Positions 53,039 to 64,000 of a DNA stretch of 64,000 bases are shown here, piece by piece (positions within the stretch are counted from its first letter, which is position 1; every line of letters starts with the position of its first letter). Under the pieces are notes generated by a model. It was not told where the DNA came from and ran no database searches. It was given only the letters and a program-made list of their open reading frames with translations. Origin of the DNA: DAOMNN01 sp050486545 (lineage in GTDB: Bacteria; Pseudomonadota; Gammaproteobacteria; Burkholderiales; Rhodocyclaceae); contig JBJHDM010000006.1 in assembly GCA_050486545.1 (NCBI GenBank), positions 46,069-110,068 on the forward strand. The letters run 5' to 3'. The translations under genes were made by a program, and so were the position numbers.

Positions 53039-54430
53039 TCAGGCCGACAGGGGTTCGTGAACGATGGGCTCCGGTATCCGCCCGGGGTCCTGCTCCAGCC
53101 GTGGCAGCGCTTCGAAACCGGCGCGTGCGACGGACATCCGGGCACTCAAGTCGGCGATCGCGTCAGCAGTCGCAGCGAGGACGGCATCGGCGCGACGCGC
53201 GAACGCCTCGTCCATCCAGACGCTTGCGCCGCGGTAGGCGTCGAGGCGCTCGCGTTCGCGCGAGAGCTCGGCGGCATAGGTGTCGATGCGTTCGAGCAGC
53301 GCGTCGATCTGCGACGTGCGGGCCGAAACGTGCGTGGCCCCGTAGCGGCGCTTGCGCGCATACGTCATACGCAGCGCCTTCGACCCACCCTTGGCATCGG
53401 CCACCCGGTCGGACAGATCGGAGGCGGAGAAGCGCAGGCGCCCCGATTCATCGTAGTCCAGATCGTTGGCTTCCCGCTCGGCCGCAAGCTGGGCTTCGAA
53501 GGCTTCGACCACCCGGGTCACCCGCGGCGGCGCGATGGCCTGGCACACACCAAGACGGCTGGCGAGCCACTCTTCGATCTCGGTTCGCTTGCGCGAATCG
53601 GCCGCAACACACCAGGGCAGCAGCCACAGGTCCCAGCTCTCGATCGCCTCGCGACCCTCGCTCGCACACGCGATCTTCATCAACCACACGATCTTGACCC
53701 AACGACGATCGGACACCGGCACCGAACCCTCGCCGCTTGCCAGCCAGTCCCGCAGTTCGACGAACCGGTCTACGACGGTCCCTGGCAATCGGACCGCCGA
53801 TGCCGCGCGCGACAGCGCGGCAAGTTCCGACACCTCGAGCGCTTCGGGCAGATCCGGCACCTCGGCGAGGGGAAGATCGAGCAGGCGCCGGAAGCCGGCC
53901 ACGCTGACGGGCGCAACCGGCAGACGCAGCAGGAAACGATCGAAGAAGGCTTCTCCAACCTCGTCGTCGGGAACCTCGTTGGTCGCGCCGATCACGCTGA
54001 TCAGCGGACAGCGCACGCGACCGGCCCCATTGTCGAACTCCCGCTCGTTGAGCAGGGTCAGCAAGGCATTGAGGATGGCACTGTTGGCACGGAAGACTTC
54101 GTCGATGAAAGCAATCGAGGCGTCGGGGAGAAACCCTGCCGTATGCCGTTCATAGCGGTCCTGTTCGAGTGCGCTGATCGAAAGCGGCCCGAACAACTCT
54201 TCGGGCACGGAGAAACGCGTGAGAAGCCGCTCGAAATACCGCGCATCGCGAAAGGCTCGATGCAGACGCCTGGCCAGTTCGCTTTTCGCCGTACCCGGTG
54301 GGCCGATCAGCAGCGTATGCTCACCAGCGAGCGCGCACAGCAGGGCAAGGCGGATCTCCCGTCCGCGCTCGACCAGGCCGGTCTCGAGCGCTCCGATCAG
54401 TCGTTCGAGCCTCGCCGAAAGCCTTTCCAT
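53039..54430 (-). CDS. ravA: MoxR-family AAA ATPase, RavA-like
   Basis: The 463-residue ATPase has Walker A IGPPGTAKSE, Walker B IAFIDEVFRAN, sensor 1 IGATNEVPDDE and arginine finger FFDRFLLRLP. Its C-terminal part contains a coiled-coil-rich region (TYAAELSRERERLDAYRG). It should remodel proteins with the VWA partner encoded next. The ATG at 54430 has GGGAG upstream; the open frame extends 46 codons further. About 400 bp upstream hold no gene but include a repeat element. Confidence 0.86.
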   Translation of the reverse strand: MERLSARLERLIGALETGLVERGREIRLALLCALAGEHTLLIGPPGTAKSELARRLHRAFRDARYFERLLTRFSVPEELFGPLSISALEQDRYERHTAGFLPDASIAFIDEVFRANSAILNALLTLLNEREFDNGAGRVRCPLISVIGATNEVPDDEVGEAFFDRFLLRLPVAPVSVAGFRRLLDLPLAEVPDLPEALEVSELAALSRAASAVRLPGTVVDRFVELRDWLASGEGSVPVSDRRWVKIVWLMKIACASEGREAIESWDLWLLPWCVAADSRKRTEIEEWLASRLGVCQAIAPPRVTRVVEAFEAQLAAEREANDLDYDESGRLRFSASDLSDRVADAKGGSKALRMTYARKRRYGATHVSARTSQIDALLERIDTYAAELSRERERLDAYRGASVWMDEAFARRADAVLAATADAIADLSARMSVARAGFEALPRLEQDPGRIPEPIVHEPLSA

Positions 54431-54830
54431 GGACTTCTCCCACTGCCGGATTCCCCGGTCATCGTCGCCACCTCGTCCTGCGGATGACCTCGATTCCAAT
54501 GATAGCGGACCCGCAGCAGAACGACCTGCAGCCGGGACCGCCTCGCCACACGGTCTGCACCAAGCCATGTCCGCGTGGTTTCACCGCACGACAATCGCAC
54601 ACATAGACGTCAGTGACGGTCGCAGCAATTGCACTGGCTGCGGCTCAGGGCGTAGGGTGGATTCGCGCCGAAGGCGCAATCCACCAATGTGCGCGACGAA
54701 GCGCAAGGCGGCCGGACAACGAACCGGTGAAGGCCATCGAATTCCGATGCATACCGCGATCAAACCGCCGATTGGCGGCTTGCTTCGCGAAGCCGCCCTA
54801 CGCGTTCTGCGTACGCGATCGCCGTGGGTT
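54431..54830. other. Gene-free stretch between ravA-like gene and rlmE
   Basis: About 400 bp without a convincing gene. The part next to the ravA-like gene should hold its promoter, which I cannot place. The distal part is a compound palindromic repeat (54651-54802). This is the junction where a conserved gene neighbourhood is interrupted. Confidence 0.5.
54651..54802. repeat. Compound palindromic repeat element with terminal inverted repeats
   Basis: The 152-bp element starts CGTAGGG and ends CCCTACG, a perfect 7-bp terminal inverted repeat. Inside are hairpin-forming units: GGTGGATTCGCGCC-GAA-GGCGCAATCCACC near the left end, CCGCCGATTGGCGG, and GGCGGCTT-GCTTCGCG-AAGCCGCC at the right end. 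Similar GTAGGGTGGATT/AATCCACC sequences are scattered in many beta- and gammaproteobacterial genomes as intergenic repeats. It may be a MITE or REP-like element. Confidence 0.7.
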
Positions 54831-55460
54831 TCACCGGTGCTCGCCTTTGAAACTGCGTCCCAGCAAGTACACCTCCGGACTGCGATCACGTGAGGCCTTG
54901 GGTTTGCGCACCTGTAGGGTCTGGAAATGGCGCTCGGCCTCCTTGCGGTACTCCATGAAGCCTGGGCCCTGGAACACCTTCACGAGAAAATGCCCCCCCG
55001 GCCTGAGATGGCGGACGGCAAAATCCAGCGCGAGTTCGGCCAGATGGATCGAACGCGCCTGGTCGGTGAGTTCGATCCCCGACATGTTCGGGGCCATGTC
55101 CGACAGGACGAGGTCGACGGCCTTGCCGTCTAGCTGGCGTTCGAGTGCTTCGAGCACGGCTTCCTCGCAAAAGTCGCCCTGGAGAACCTCCACGCCGGAT
55201 ATCGGCTCGACGGGAAGCAGATCGAGCGCGAACACATGGGTTCCCGCGCCGGCCCGCCGCAGAACGGCCTGGCACCACGAGCCCGGGGCGGCACCGAGAT
55301 CGACCACGGTCATGCCCGCGTGCAGCAGGTGGTCGCGCTCATCGATCTCGAGCAGCTTGTAGGCCGCGCGCGAGCGGTAGCCTTCGGCCTTCGCCCGTTG
55401 CACGTATGCATCGTTTACGTGCTCGCTCATCCACGCTTTGCTGGTCCTGGTGCGCTTCAT
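54831..55460 (-). CDS. rlmE: 23S rRNA (uridine-2'-O-)-methyltransferase RlmE
   Basis: RlmE (FtsJ/RrmJ) methylates U2552 of 23S rRNA in the large subunit. The 209-residue protein shows RSRAAYKLLEIDER with the catalytic lysine, SAM motif VVDLGAAPGSWCQ, the catalytic aspartate in LVLSDMAPNMSG and lysine in FLVKVFQG. It is divergent from yhbY by 39 bp. It normally precedes ftsH directly; here 5 kb of other genes separate them. Confidence 0.95.
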   Translation of the reverse strand: MKRTRTSKAWMSEHVNDAYVQRAKAEGYRSRAAYKLLEIDERDHLLHAGMTVVDLGAAPGSWCQAVLRRAGAGTHVFALDLLPVEPISGVEVLQGDFCEEAVLEALERQLDGKAVDLVLSDMAPNMSGIELTDQARSIHLAELALDFAVRHLRPGGHFLVKVFQGPGFMEYRKEAERHFQTLQVRKPKASRDRSPEVYLLGRSFKGEHR

Positions 55461-55499
55461 CGGAGTAGAATCCTTGCCCCGAAAGGTTGAGAAAAATCA

Positions 55500-55958
55500 A
55501 TGATCGAACTGACCCCGGCGCAACGGCGCGAACTGCGCGCTGCCGCCCACCATCTGAACCCCGTCGTCAGCATCGCCGGCAACGGGCTGACGCCGGCCGT
55601 ACTTGAAGAGATCGAGCGTTCGCTGCAGGCCCACGAACTCATCAAGATCAAGGTCCATGGCGTCGAGCGCCCCGAACGCGAACAGTTGCTCGCGACCCTG
55701 TGCGAGGCCGTCGAAGCCGCACCGGTTCAGCACATCGGTACCATCCTGATCGTCTGGCGCAAGCGCCGCGAGGAATCCGGGATTGCCGCACCCGCCAAGG
55801 AAGAACGTGCCGGGAGCACGAAACGCGCTTCCCAGGCCAAATCGGCCCGGGCGTTCGCGGCCAACGCCCGCCGCACGGCGCTGATCCAGGCCAGTGCCGA
55901 TCGCAAGCGCCAGACCGCCCGGGGGCCGAAACGCGGTCCGCGCAAGGTCGCGAACTGA
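55500..55958 (+). CDS. yhbY: YhbY-family CRM-domain RNA-binding protein
   Basis: The first 95 residues form a CRM domain, with LTPAQRRELRAAAHHLNPVV, the GxxG-type loop SIAGNGLTP and HELIKIKVHG. YhbY binds pre-50S ribosomal particles. The 152-residue length includes a basic Ala/Arg/Lys-rich tail of about 50 residues, common in betaproteobacterial members. It is divergently paired with rlmE, the conserved arrangement. Confidence 0.92.
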   Translation: MIELTPAQRRELRAAAHHLNPVVSIAGNGLTPAVLEEIERSLQAHELIKIKVHGVERPEREQLLATLCEAVEAAPVQHIGTILIVWRKRREESGIAAPAKEERAGSTKRASQAKSARAFAANARRTALIQASADRKRQTARGPKRGPRKVAN

Positions 55959-55995
55959 CGCGCGAAGCTTGGCAGCCTCCCGGACTTGAGGGCGA

Positions 55996-56468
55996 TCAGA
56001 CGTACCGGACGTCGAGGATTTCGTATTCGCGCACGCCGCCCGGCGCCTTGACCTCGGCGATGTCGCCGGCGTACTTGCCGATCAGCGCGCGGGCGATCGG
56101 GGAACTCACCGAAATCTTGCCTTCCTTCACGTCGGCCTCGTCGTCACCGACGATCTGGTAGGTGACGACATCGCCGGACTCCATGTCCTCGAGTTCCAGG
56201 GTCGCCCCGAACACGCAGCGCCCGTCCGCATCGAGCGCTTTGGGGTCGATGATCTGCGCGTTGGCGAGTTTTCCCTCGACTTCCTTGATGCGTCCTTCGA
56301 TGAAGCCCTGACGCTCCTTGGCGGCATCGTACTCGGCGTTCTCGGACAGGTCGCCGTGCGAACGCGCCTCCGCGATCGCGCTGATCACGGCGGGACGTTC
56401 GACGGTCTTGAGACGGTGGAGTTCTGCCCGAAGCTTCTCGGCACCGTTGACCGTGAGAGGCGTCTTGC

Positions 56469-56472
<4 letters not shown>
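55996..56472 (-). CDS. greA: Transcription elongation factor GreA
   Basis: GreA reactivates stalled RNA polymerase by stimulating transcript cleavage. The 158-residue protein has the N-terminal coiled coil with the acidic tip (EARSHGDLSENAEYDAAKER) and a C-terminal FKBP-like domain (ISVSSPIARALIGK). I start it at 56472, overlapping the carB stop as ATGA; the frame extends upstream into carB without similarity. Confidence 0.96.
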
Positions 56473-59696
<3,224 letters not shown>

Positions 59697-59748
59697 TGCC
59701 TACCTCGGTGTTTCATGGTGAAGCGGCAGCTTGCGCTGCCGCCCGGAT

Positions 59749-60891
59749 TCACTTGGATGCTTCGATCAGTTTCACGAAGCGGTCGAACAGATAGGCCACG
59801 TCGTGCGGACCCGGACTCGCTTCCGGATGTCCCTGGAAACAGAACGCCGGTACGTCGGTCCGCTCCAGCCCCTGCAGGCTTCCGTCGAACAGCGAAACGT
59901 GCGTGGGCCGAACGGTGTCCGGGAGCGAATCCGGATCGACCGCGAACCCGTGGTTCTGGCTGGTGATCAGCACCTGGCCCGAATCGAGATCCTTGACCGG
60001 ATGGTTCGCGCCGTGGTGGCCGAACTTCATCTTCAGGGTCCTCGCTCCCGAGGCCAGCGCAAGCAACTGGTGACCGAGGCAGATGCCGAACGTCGGAATG
60101 CCCTGGTCGAGAAACGTGCGGATCGCTTCGATCGCATAGTCGCAAGGCTCCGGATCGCCGGGGCCGTTGGACAGGAAGATGCCGTCGGGAGCCAGCGCGA
60201 GCGCCTCGGACGCCGGCGTCTGCGCCGGAACGACGGTCAGGCGGCAACCCCGGGACGCAAGCATGCGCAGGATGTTGTGCTTGACACCGAAGTCGTAGGC
60301 CACGACATGAAAGCGGCCGCCTTCGGGTTGGGCATAACCGCCCTCCAGGACCCACTCCCCTTGCGACCACGGATGCACCTCGGACGTCGTAACGACCTTG
60401 GCCAGATCCATGCCCGCGAGGCCGGGAAACCCTCTGGCCGCGGCGATCGCCGCCTCGACATCGAGCTTGCCGTCTTCACCTGCGGTCACGATGCACCCGG
60501 CCTGGGCACCCTTTTCCCGCAGGATACGCGTCAGCCGACGCGTGTCGATGCCGGCGATCGCGACGATGTTCTCGGCCCGGAGATAGGCATCGAGGGTCTG
60601 CTCCATGCGGAAATTCGAGGCGAGGATCGGAAGATCCCGGATGACCAGACCGGCCGCATGGATGCGCAGCGCTTCGACATCTTCGCGATTGACCCCGGTG
60701 TTGCCGATATGCGGGTAGGTCAGGGTGACGATCTGGCGGCAATAGCTCGGATCCGTCAGAATTTCCTGATAGCCGGACATCGAGGTGTTGAACACCACCT
60801 CTCCGACGGTGCTGCCGGCCGCGCCGATTCCCTTGCCATGAAAGACCGTGCCGTCGGCGAGCACCAGTAGAGCGGACGGGGAAGCAGTCAC
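59749..60891 (-). CDS. carA: Carbamoyl-phosphate synthase small subunit
   Basis: CarA supplies ammonia from glutamine. The 380-residue protein has the N-terminal CPSase domain (TVGEVVFNTSMSGYQEILTDP) and a class I glutamine amidotransferase domain with nucleophile cysteine in FGICLGHQLLALA and the His-Glu pair in FCFQGHPEASPGP. It precedes carB by 52 bp. The hybrid kinase gene lies 152 bp upstream, where dapB is more usual. Confidence 0.97.
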   Translation of the reverse strand: MTASPSALLVLADGTVFHGKGIGAAGSTVGEVVFNTSMSGYQEILTDPSYCRQIVTLTYPHIGNTGVNREDVEALRIHAAGLVIRDLPILASNFRMEQTLDAYLRAENIVAIAGIDTRRLTRILREKGAQAGCIVTAGEDGKLDVEAAIAAARGFPGLAGMDLAKVVTTSEVHPWSQGEWVLEGGYAQPEGGRFHVVAYDFGVKHNILRMLASRGCRLTVVPAQTPASEALALAPDGIFLSNGPGDPEPCDYAIEAIRTFLDQGIPTFGICLGHQLLALASGARTLKMKFGHHGANHPVKDLDSGQVLITSQNHGFAVDPDSLPDTVRPTHVSLFDGSLQGLERTDVPAFCFQGHPEASPGPHDVAYLFDRFVKLIEASK

Positions 60892-61043
60892 GAAAAACTC
60901 CTGAGTTCAAGCTGATCGGACGCCGGTAGCGTGCCCGCGTCCATACGTGAAAAAACGGGACGAGCCTGCCGGCCAATCCCGCTATCGAATTCGTGGAATT
61001 ATAGCGTCGGCGCAAGACATGCGCAAACGATCCGAAGCACCGT

Positions 61044-63266
61044 TCAGGCGTCGGCGAGCGCCTGGCGCAACAGCCGCGAGAGGCGATCCATCTCCGCGAG
61101 CAGGGCGCCCAAGGCATCGCCCCTCGCCTCCGGATTGCCGGCTTTGGCCAACCGCTCGACTTCCTGCGCGCAAGCGACGACCTTGGCGGCGAAGAAGACC
61201 CCTACGGCTCCCTTGATCGAATGCGCAAGCTGCGCCAGGCGCGGCAGATCCCCACTGTCGCGCGCCTGCCGAAGGCCGCTGAAGGTCTCGCCGATGTCCC
61301 GAAAATACACCCGCAGCAACTCCTGCAACGCCTCGCGGTCCCCATCGAGCATCTCGAGTGTCTGCTCGAGATCGATCTCGACCTCGTCCGAATCGGAGCC
61401 GAACACGTCGAACCCGCCCGTCGCGGCTTCCAGCTCGCCTGAACGCGAGCAGGCCCGCTCGATCACGGAGATGAGCCGAGCCGGCTGGATCGGCTTCGAG
61501 ATGAAGTCATCCATCCCCGCCTCGAAGCAGGCGGCACGCTCGTCCTCCATCGCATGCGCCGTCATCGCGACGATCTGAATCGGTCGCCAGCCTTCGGAGG
61601 TCGCCACCCAGCTCTTTCTCGCCTCGCGCGCACGGATCATGCGCGCCGCCTCGATGCCGCCCATCACCGGCATCTGGATGTCCATGAAGATGAGGTCGAA
61701 GCGGTTGCACTCGAACATCTCCACCGCTTCCTTGCCATTGTTCGCCACGGTCACGTCGCAACCGGCGCGCTCGAGCAGGTTGACCGCGACCGTTTGGTTG
61801 ACGAGGTTGTCTTCGACCAGCAACACGTTCAGACCGCGGCCACTGACCGCGGTGGCGTCGAGCATCTCCGCGTACGTGGCCTGCGGATCGAAGGCCAGGA
61901 ATTCCGCTTCGTCCGCCTCCGCGCCGCCACGGCGGGCCATGTGCAGGGCATCAAGCAGTTCGTCGGGCGAAAAGGGCTTGGCCACGCGAGTGGCCAGTCC
62001 CAGTTCGCGACACCTTGCCAGCGCCTGACGCCGGTCGTGAAGCGGCAGCATCACCACGATCCGCTCCAGCCAGGGCCCTTCCCCCGCGAAGCGTTCGGCG
62101 AGTGCGAAGCCGCCCTCCCCCTCCATGGAACTGTCGAGCAGGAGGAAGTCATAGGGATCCGAGCCGTCCCGCTCCAGGGCGAGTGCCTGCAGCGCGGCTT
62201 CACCGTCGGTCGCGAGCATGGAGCGGAGCCCACATTGCTCGAGCAGGCCGCACACATGGCGACCGAAACCCTTGCTGTGTTCGACCACGAGCACGCGCGC
62301 GCCCCTCAGCTCCCCGGGATCGAGCGCGACCGCCTCGTGGACGGTCTCGAAGTCCACCACGAAGCTGAAGGTGCTGCCCTCGCCGGGAAGACTCTGCACA
62401 CCGAGCGTTCCGCCCATCAGGTCGACGAGTTCCCGGCAGATCGCCAAACCCAATCCGGTCCCGCCGTATTTGCGCGTCGTACTGGTGTCCGCCTGATCGA
62501 ACGGCGCGAAGATCGCCTCCTGGCGCTCGGGCGGAATGCCGATGCCGGTATCCCGCACTTCGAACTTCAGCGATACGTGCGATCCCTCGCGGCCGCGGAC
62601 CAGGACGGCGAGTTCGACCTCTCCTGCCGGGGTGAACTTGATCGCGTTGCCGAGCAGATTGACGAGCACCTGGCGCAAACGGGACGGATCTCCGCGCAGC
62701 CGATCCGGAACGTCCGCCGACAGGCCGAAGTACAACTCGAGGCCTTGCTGGTGCGCGTGCAGCGCAACCGACTTGGTCGCCTCGGTGAGCAGTTCGCGCA
62801 ACGAGAACTCGATGCGCTCGAGACGCAGCTTTCCGGCCTCGATCTTGGAAAAATCCAGGATGTCGTTGATGATGACCAACAGTGCTTCGGCCGACGACTT
62901 GACCGTCTTGAGGTAGTCGCGCTGTTCGGGTTCGACGGGGGTATCCAGCAGCAACTCCGTCATGCCGATGATCCCGTTCATCGGCGTGCGGATCTCGTGG
63001 CTCATGTTGGCGAGAAATTCGCTCTTGGCACGATTGGCCGCTTCCGCGGCAGCGACCGCTTCACCCAGATTACGGGTCTCGACCTCGAGTTGTTCGCGAA
63101 GACTGGCAAGCTCGCATTCGCTGCCGGACAGTTCGCTCCTGAGTCGTGCGATCTCCGCCAGCAACGCCTCGCGGGTCGCGGTCGATTCGTGCCGCGCCGC
63201 ACCCCCCCCACCGCCAACCGCCCCCAGCCATGCCCGGTCCCACGCCCCGCACCCCCCGCCCGTCAC
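61044..63266 (-). CDS. Hybrid sensor histidine kinase with two receivers and Hpt; 5' end unreliable
   Basis: The frame encodes about 740 residues. In order: a coiled coil (about 35-75), HisKA with phosphoacceptor in FLANMSHEIRTPMNGI (His90), HATPase with KYGGTGLGLAICREL (about 190-310), a first receiver-like domain with degenerate acid pocket (VLVVEHSKGFG, LLLDSSMEG; 325-440), a second complete receiver (LLVEDNLVNQ, FMDIQMPVMGG; 470-600) and a C-terminal Hpt domain (LAHSIKGAVG). It resembles BarA/GacS phosphorelay kinases. The first 26 or so codons come from low-quality sequence beside an assembly gap, so the true start and any sensor domain are unknown. It stands between dapB and carA. Confidence 0.85.
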   Translation of the reverse strand: MTGGGCGAWDRAWLGAVGGGGGAARHESTATREALLAEIARLRSELSGSECELASLREQLEVETRNLGEAVAAAEAANRAKSEFLANMSHEIRTPMNGIIGMTELLLDTPVEPEQRDYLKTVKSSAEALLVIINDILDFSKIEAGKLRLERIEFSLRELLTEATKSVALHAHQQGLELYFGLSADVPDRLRGDPSRLRQVLVNLLGNAIKFTPAGEVELAVLVRGREGSHVSLKFEVRDTGIGIPPERQEAIFAPFDQADTSTTRKYGGTGLGLAICRELVDLMGGTLGVQSLPGEGSTFSFVVDFETVHEAVALDPGELRGARVLVVEHSKGFGRHVCGLLEQCGLRSMLATDGEAALQALALERDGSDPYDFLLLDSSMEGEGGFALAERFAGEGPWLERIVVMLPLHDRRQALARCRELGLATRVAKPFSPDELLDALHMARRGGAEADEAEFLAFDPQATYAEMLDATAVSGRGLNVLLVEDNLVNQTVAVNLLERAGCDVTVANNGKEAVEMFECNRFDLIFMDIQMPVMGGIEAARMIRAREARKSWVATSEGWRPIQIVAMTAHAMEDERAACFEAGMDDFISKPIQPARLISVIERACSRSGELEAATGGFDVFGSDSDEVEIDLEQTLEMLDGDREALQELLRVYFRDIGETFSGLRQARDSGDLPRLAQLAHSIKGAVGVFFAAKVVACAQEVERLAKAGNPEARGDALGALLAEMDRLSRLLRQALADA

Positions 63267-63392
63267 CCCCCGCTGAGCGACACCCGCTCATGCGCCCCCC
63301 CATCCCGCCCCACAGCGCACGCTCNNNNNNNNNNCCCGCACGGCCCGGGGGGCCGCGGTCGATTCGTCCGGCGCCCCCGCGCCGCACGACGG
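63198..63392. other. Assembly gap (10 N at 63325-63334) with suspect flanks
   Basis: Ten N bases join two stretches that are abnormally rich in C or G runs. Both flanks contain versions of one sequence: CGCGGTCGATTCGTGCCG at 63177-63194 and CGCGGTCGATTCGTCCGG at 63355-63372, each followed by GCGCC...GCCGCAC-type sequence. This looks like the same locus at two contig ends with errors, not a true repeat. Gene calls between 63190 and 63396 should not be trusted. Confidence 0.8.
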
Positions 63393-63396
63393 GGGG

Positions 63397-64000
63397 TCAG
63401 CGCAGGCCGAGCACATCCTGCATGTCGAACAAGCCGGCCTGCCTGCCCGACAGGAAACGCACCGCACGCAGCGCTCCCAGCGCATAGGGCATGCGGCCGC
63501 CCGACTTGTGCGTGATCTCGATGCGTTCGCCGAGCCCCGCAAACATCACGGTGTGATCCCCGACGACGTCGCCCCCCCGCAGGGTGGAGAACCCGATCGT
63601 CTCGGCCTTGCGTTCCCCGGTGACGCCTTCGCGTCCGTAGATCGCGCAAGCCTCCAGATCCCGCCCCAACGCATTCGCGACGACCTCGCCCATCCGGAGC
63701 GCCGTACCGGACGGCGCATCGACCTTGTGGCGGTGATGCATCTCTAGGATTTCGACGTCGTAGCCTTCGTTGAGGATCCTGGCCGCGACGTCGAGAAGCC
63801 GGAATACGGCATTGACGCCCACCGCCATATTGGGCGCGAAGACCACGGGAACGTCCTTCGCCGCCTCGGCGATCGCCCCTTTCCCGTCGGCAGAGAACCC
63901 GGTCGTACCGATGACCATTGCCTTGCCGAGTTCGCGCGCGATCGCCAGGTGCTCGAGCGTGCCCTCCGGCCGCGTGAAGTCGATCACGCAGTCGGCAGCC
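63397..64000 (-). CDS. dapB: 4-hydroxy-tetrahydrodipicolinate reductase, C-terminal part
   Basis: DapB reduces dihydrodipicolinate in lysine and diaminopimelate synthesis. The visible 200 residues include CVIDFTRPEGTLEHL, IGTTGFSADGK, FAPNMAVGVNAVF, the catalytic EMHHRHKVDAPSGTAL and GERIEITHKS, all matching consensus. The N-terminal nucleotide-binding region lies beyond the right edge. It is the first gene of the car neighbourhood. Confidence 0.95.
   Translation of the reverse strand, partial: AADCVIDFTRPEGTLEHLAIARELGKAMVIGTTGFSADGKGAIAEAAKDVPVVFAPNMAVGVNAVFRLLDVAARILNEGYDVEILEMHHRHKVDAPSGTALRMGEVVANALGRDLEACAIYGREGVTGERKAETIGFSTLRGGDVVGDHTVMFAGLGERIEITHKSGGRMPYALGALRAVRFLSGRQAGLFDMQDVLGLR

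Noticed and set aside
51503..54487. Plus-strand frame of 994 codons across the viaA-ravA region
   Set aside because: Antisense to two genes with clear AAA and VWA motifs; high GC creates long shadow frames here.

Overview
The window is a GC-rich proteobacterial chromosome segment, most likely from a betaproteobacterium near the Rhodocyclales or Sterolibacteriaceae. The reasons are the fourteen separate nuo genes followed by a DUF2818 gene, the order tpiA-secG-tRNA-Leu-nuoA, the order dapB/carA-carB-greA-yhbY-rlmE/ftsH-folP-glmM-pst, and the TTG start of ftsH. The taxonomic placement is inferred from gene order and not from any search. Nearly all core genes lie on the minus strand.

Layout. 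1-2634: the 5' part of a [NiFe] hydrogenase large-subunit gene leaving the window on the left, a 600-bp gene-free stretch, and a NarX/NarL-like two-component pair. 2681-5482: a TPR-methyltransferase, a small secreted protein, a Nudix ADP-ribose pyrophosphatase and a DUF2818 membrane protein. 5484-19965: the complete respiratory complex I operon nuoA to nuoN. 20062-21355: tRNA-Leu(GAG), secG and tpiA. 21451-37319: an arsenic island with a tandem universal stress protein, Acr3 arsenite exporter and ArsR; a SiaABC-like phosphatase, kinase and anti-sigma-antagonist module; the arxRSX sensory genes; and, divergently, arxB'-arxA-arxB-arxC-arxD for a DMSO-reductase-family arsenite oxidase, plus a coupled SlyD-like prolyl isomerase. 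37339-44859: an exported FKBP, a Sel1 protein and the pstSCAB phosphate transporter with a Pho box. 44913-49121: glmM, folP, ftsH. 49398-54802: an insertion with a CoA-transferase gene, a ravA-viaA-DUF364 operon and a palindromic repeat element. 54831-64000: rlmE, yhbY, greA, carB, carA, a hybrid histidine kinase whose 5' end runs into an assembly gap, and partial dapB.

How the parts fit. Arsenite would be sensed in the periplasm by ArxX, signalled through ArxS to the sigma54 activator ArxR, and ArxR would act at two GTTAC/GTAAC palindromes exactly 42 bp apart upstream of a -24/-12 promoter for arxB'. The Tat-exported ArxA would oxidise arsenite and pass electrons through ArxB and ArxC to the quinone pool. 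Acr3 and ArsR give cytoplasmic detoxification. ArxD and the SlyD-like protein look like maturation factors.

The most novel-looking signals are a 19-codon reading frame ending in HHSCC between arxB' and arxA, with a strong ribosome binding site and overlaps on both sides; the CBS-type SiaABC module without a SiaD cyclase inside the arsenic island; and the DUF364 gene translationally coupled to viaA. The 10-N gap at 63325-63334 is flanked by duplicated, error-like sequence and is probably an assembly artefact.
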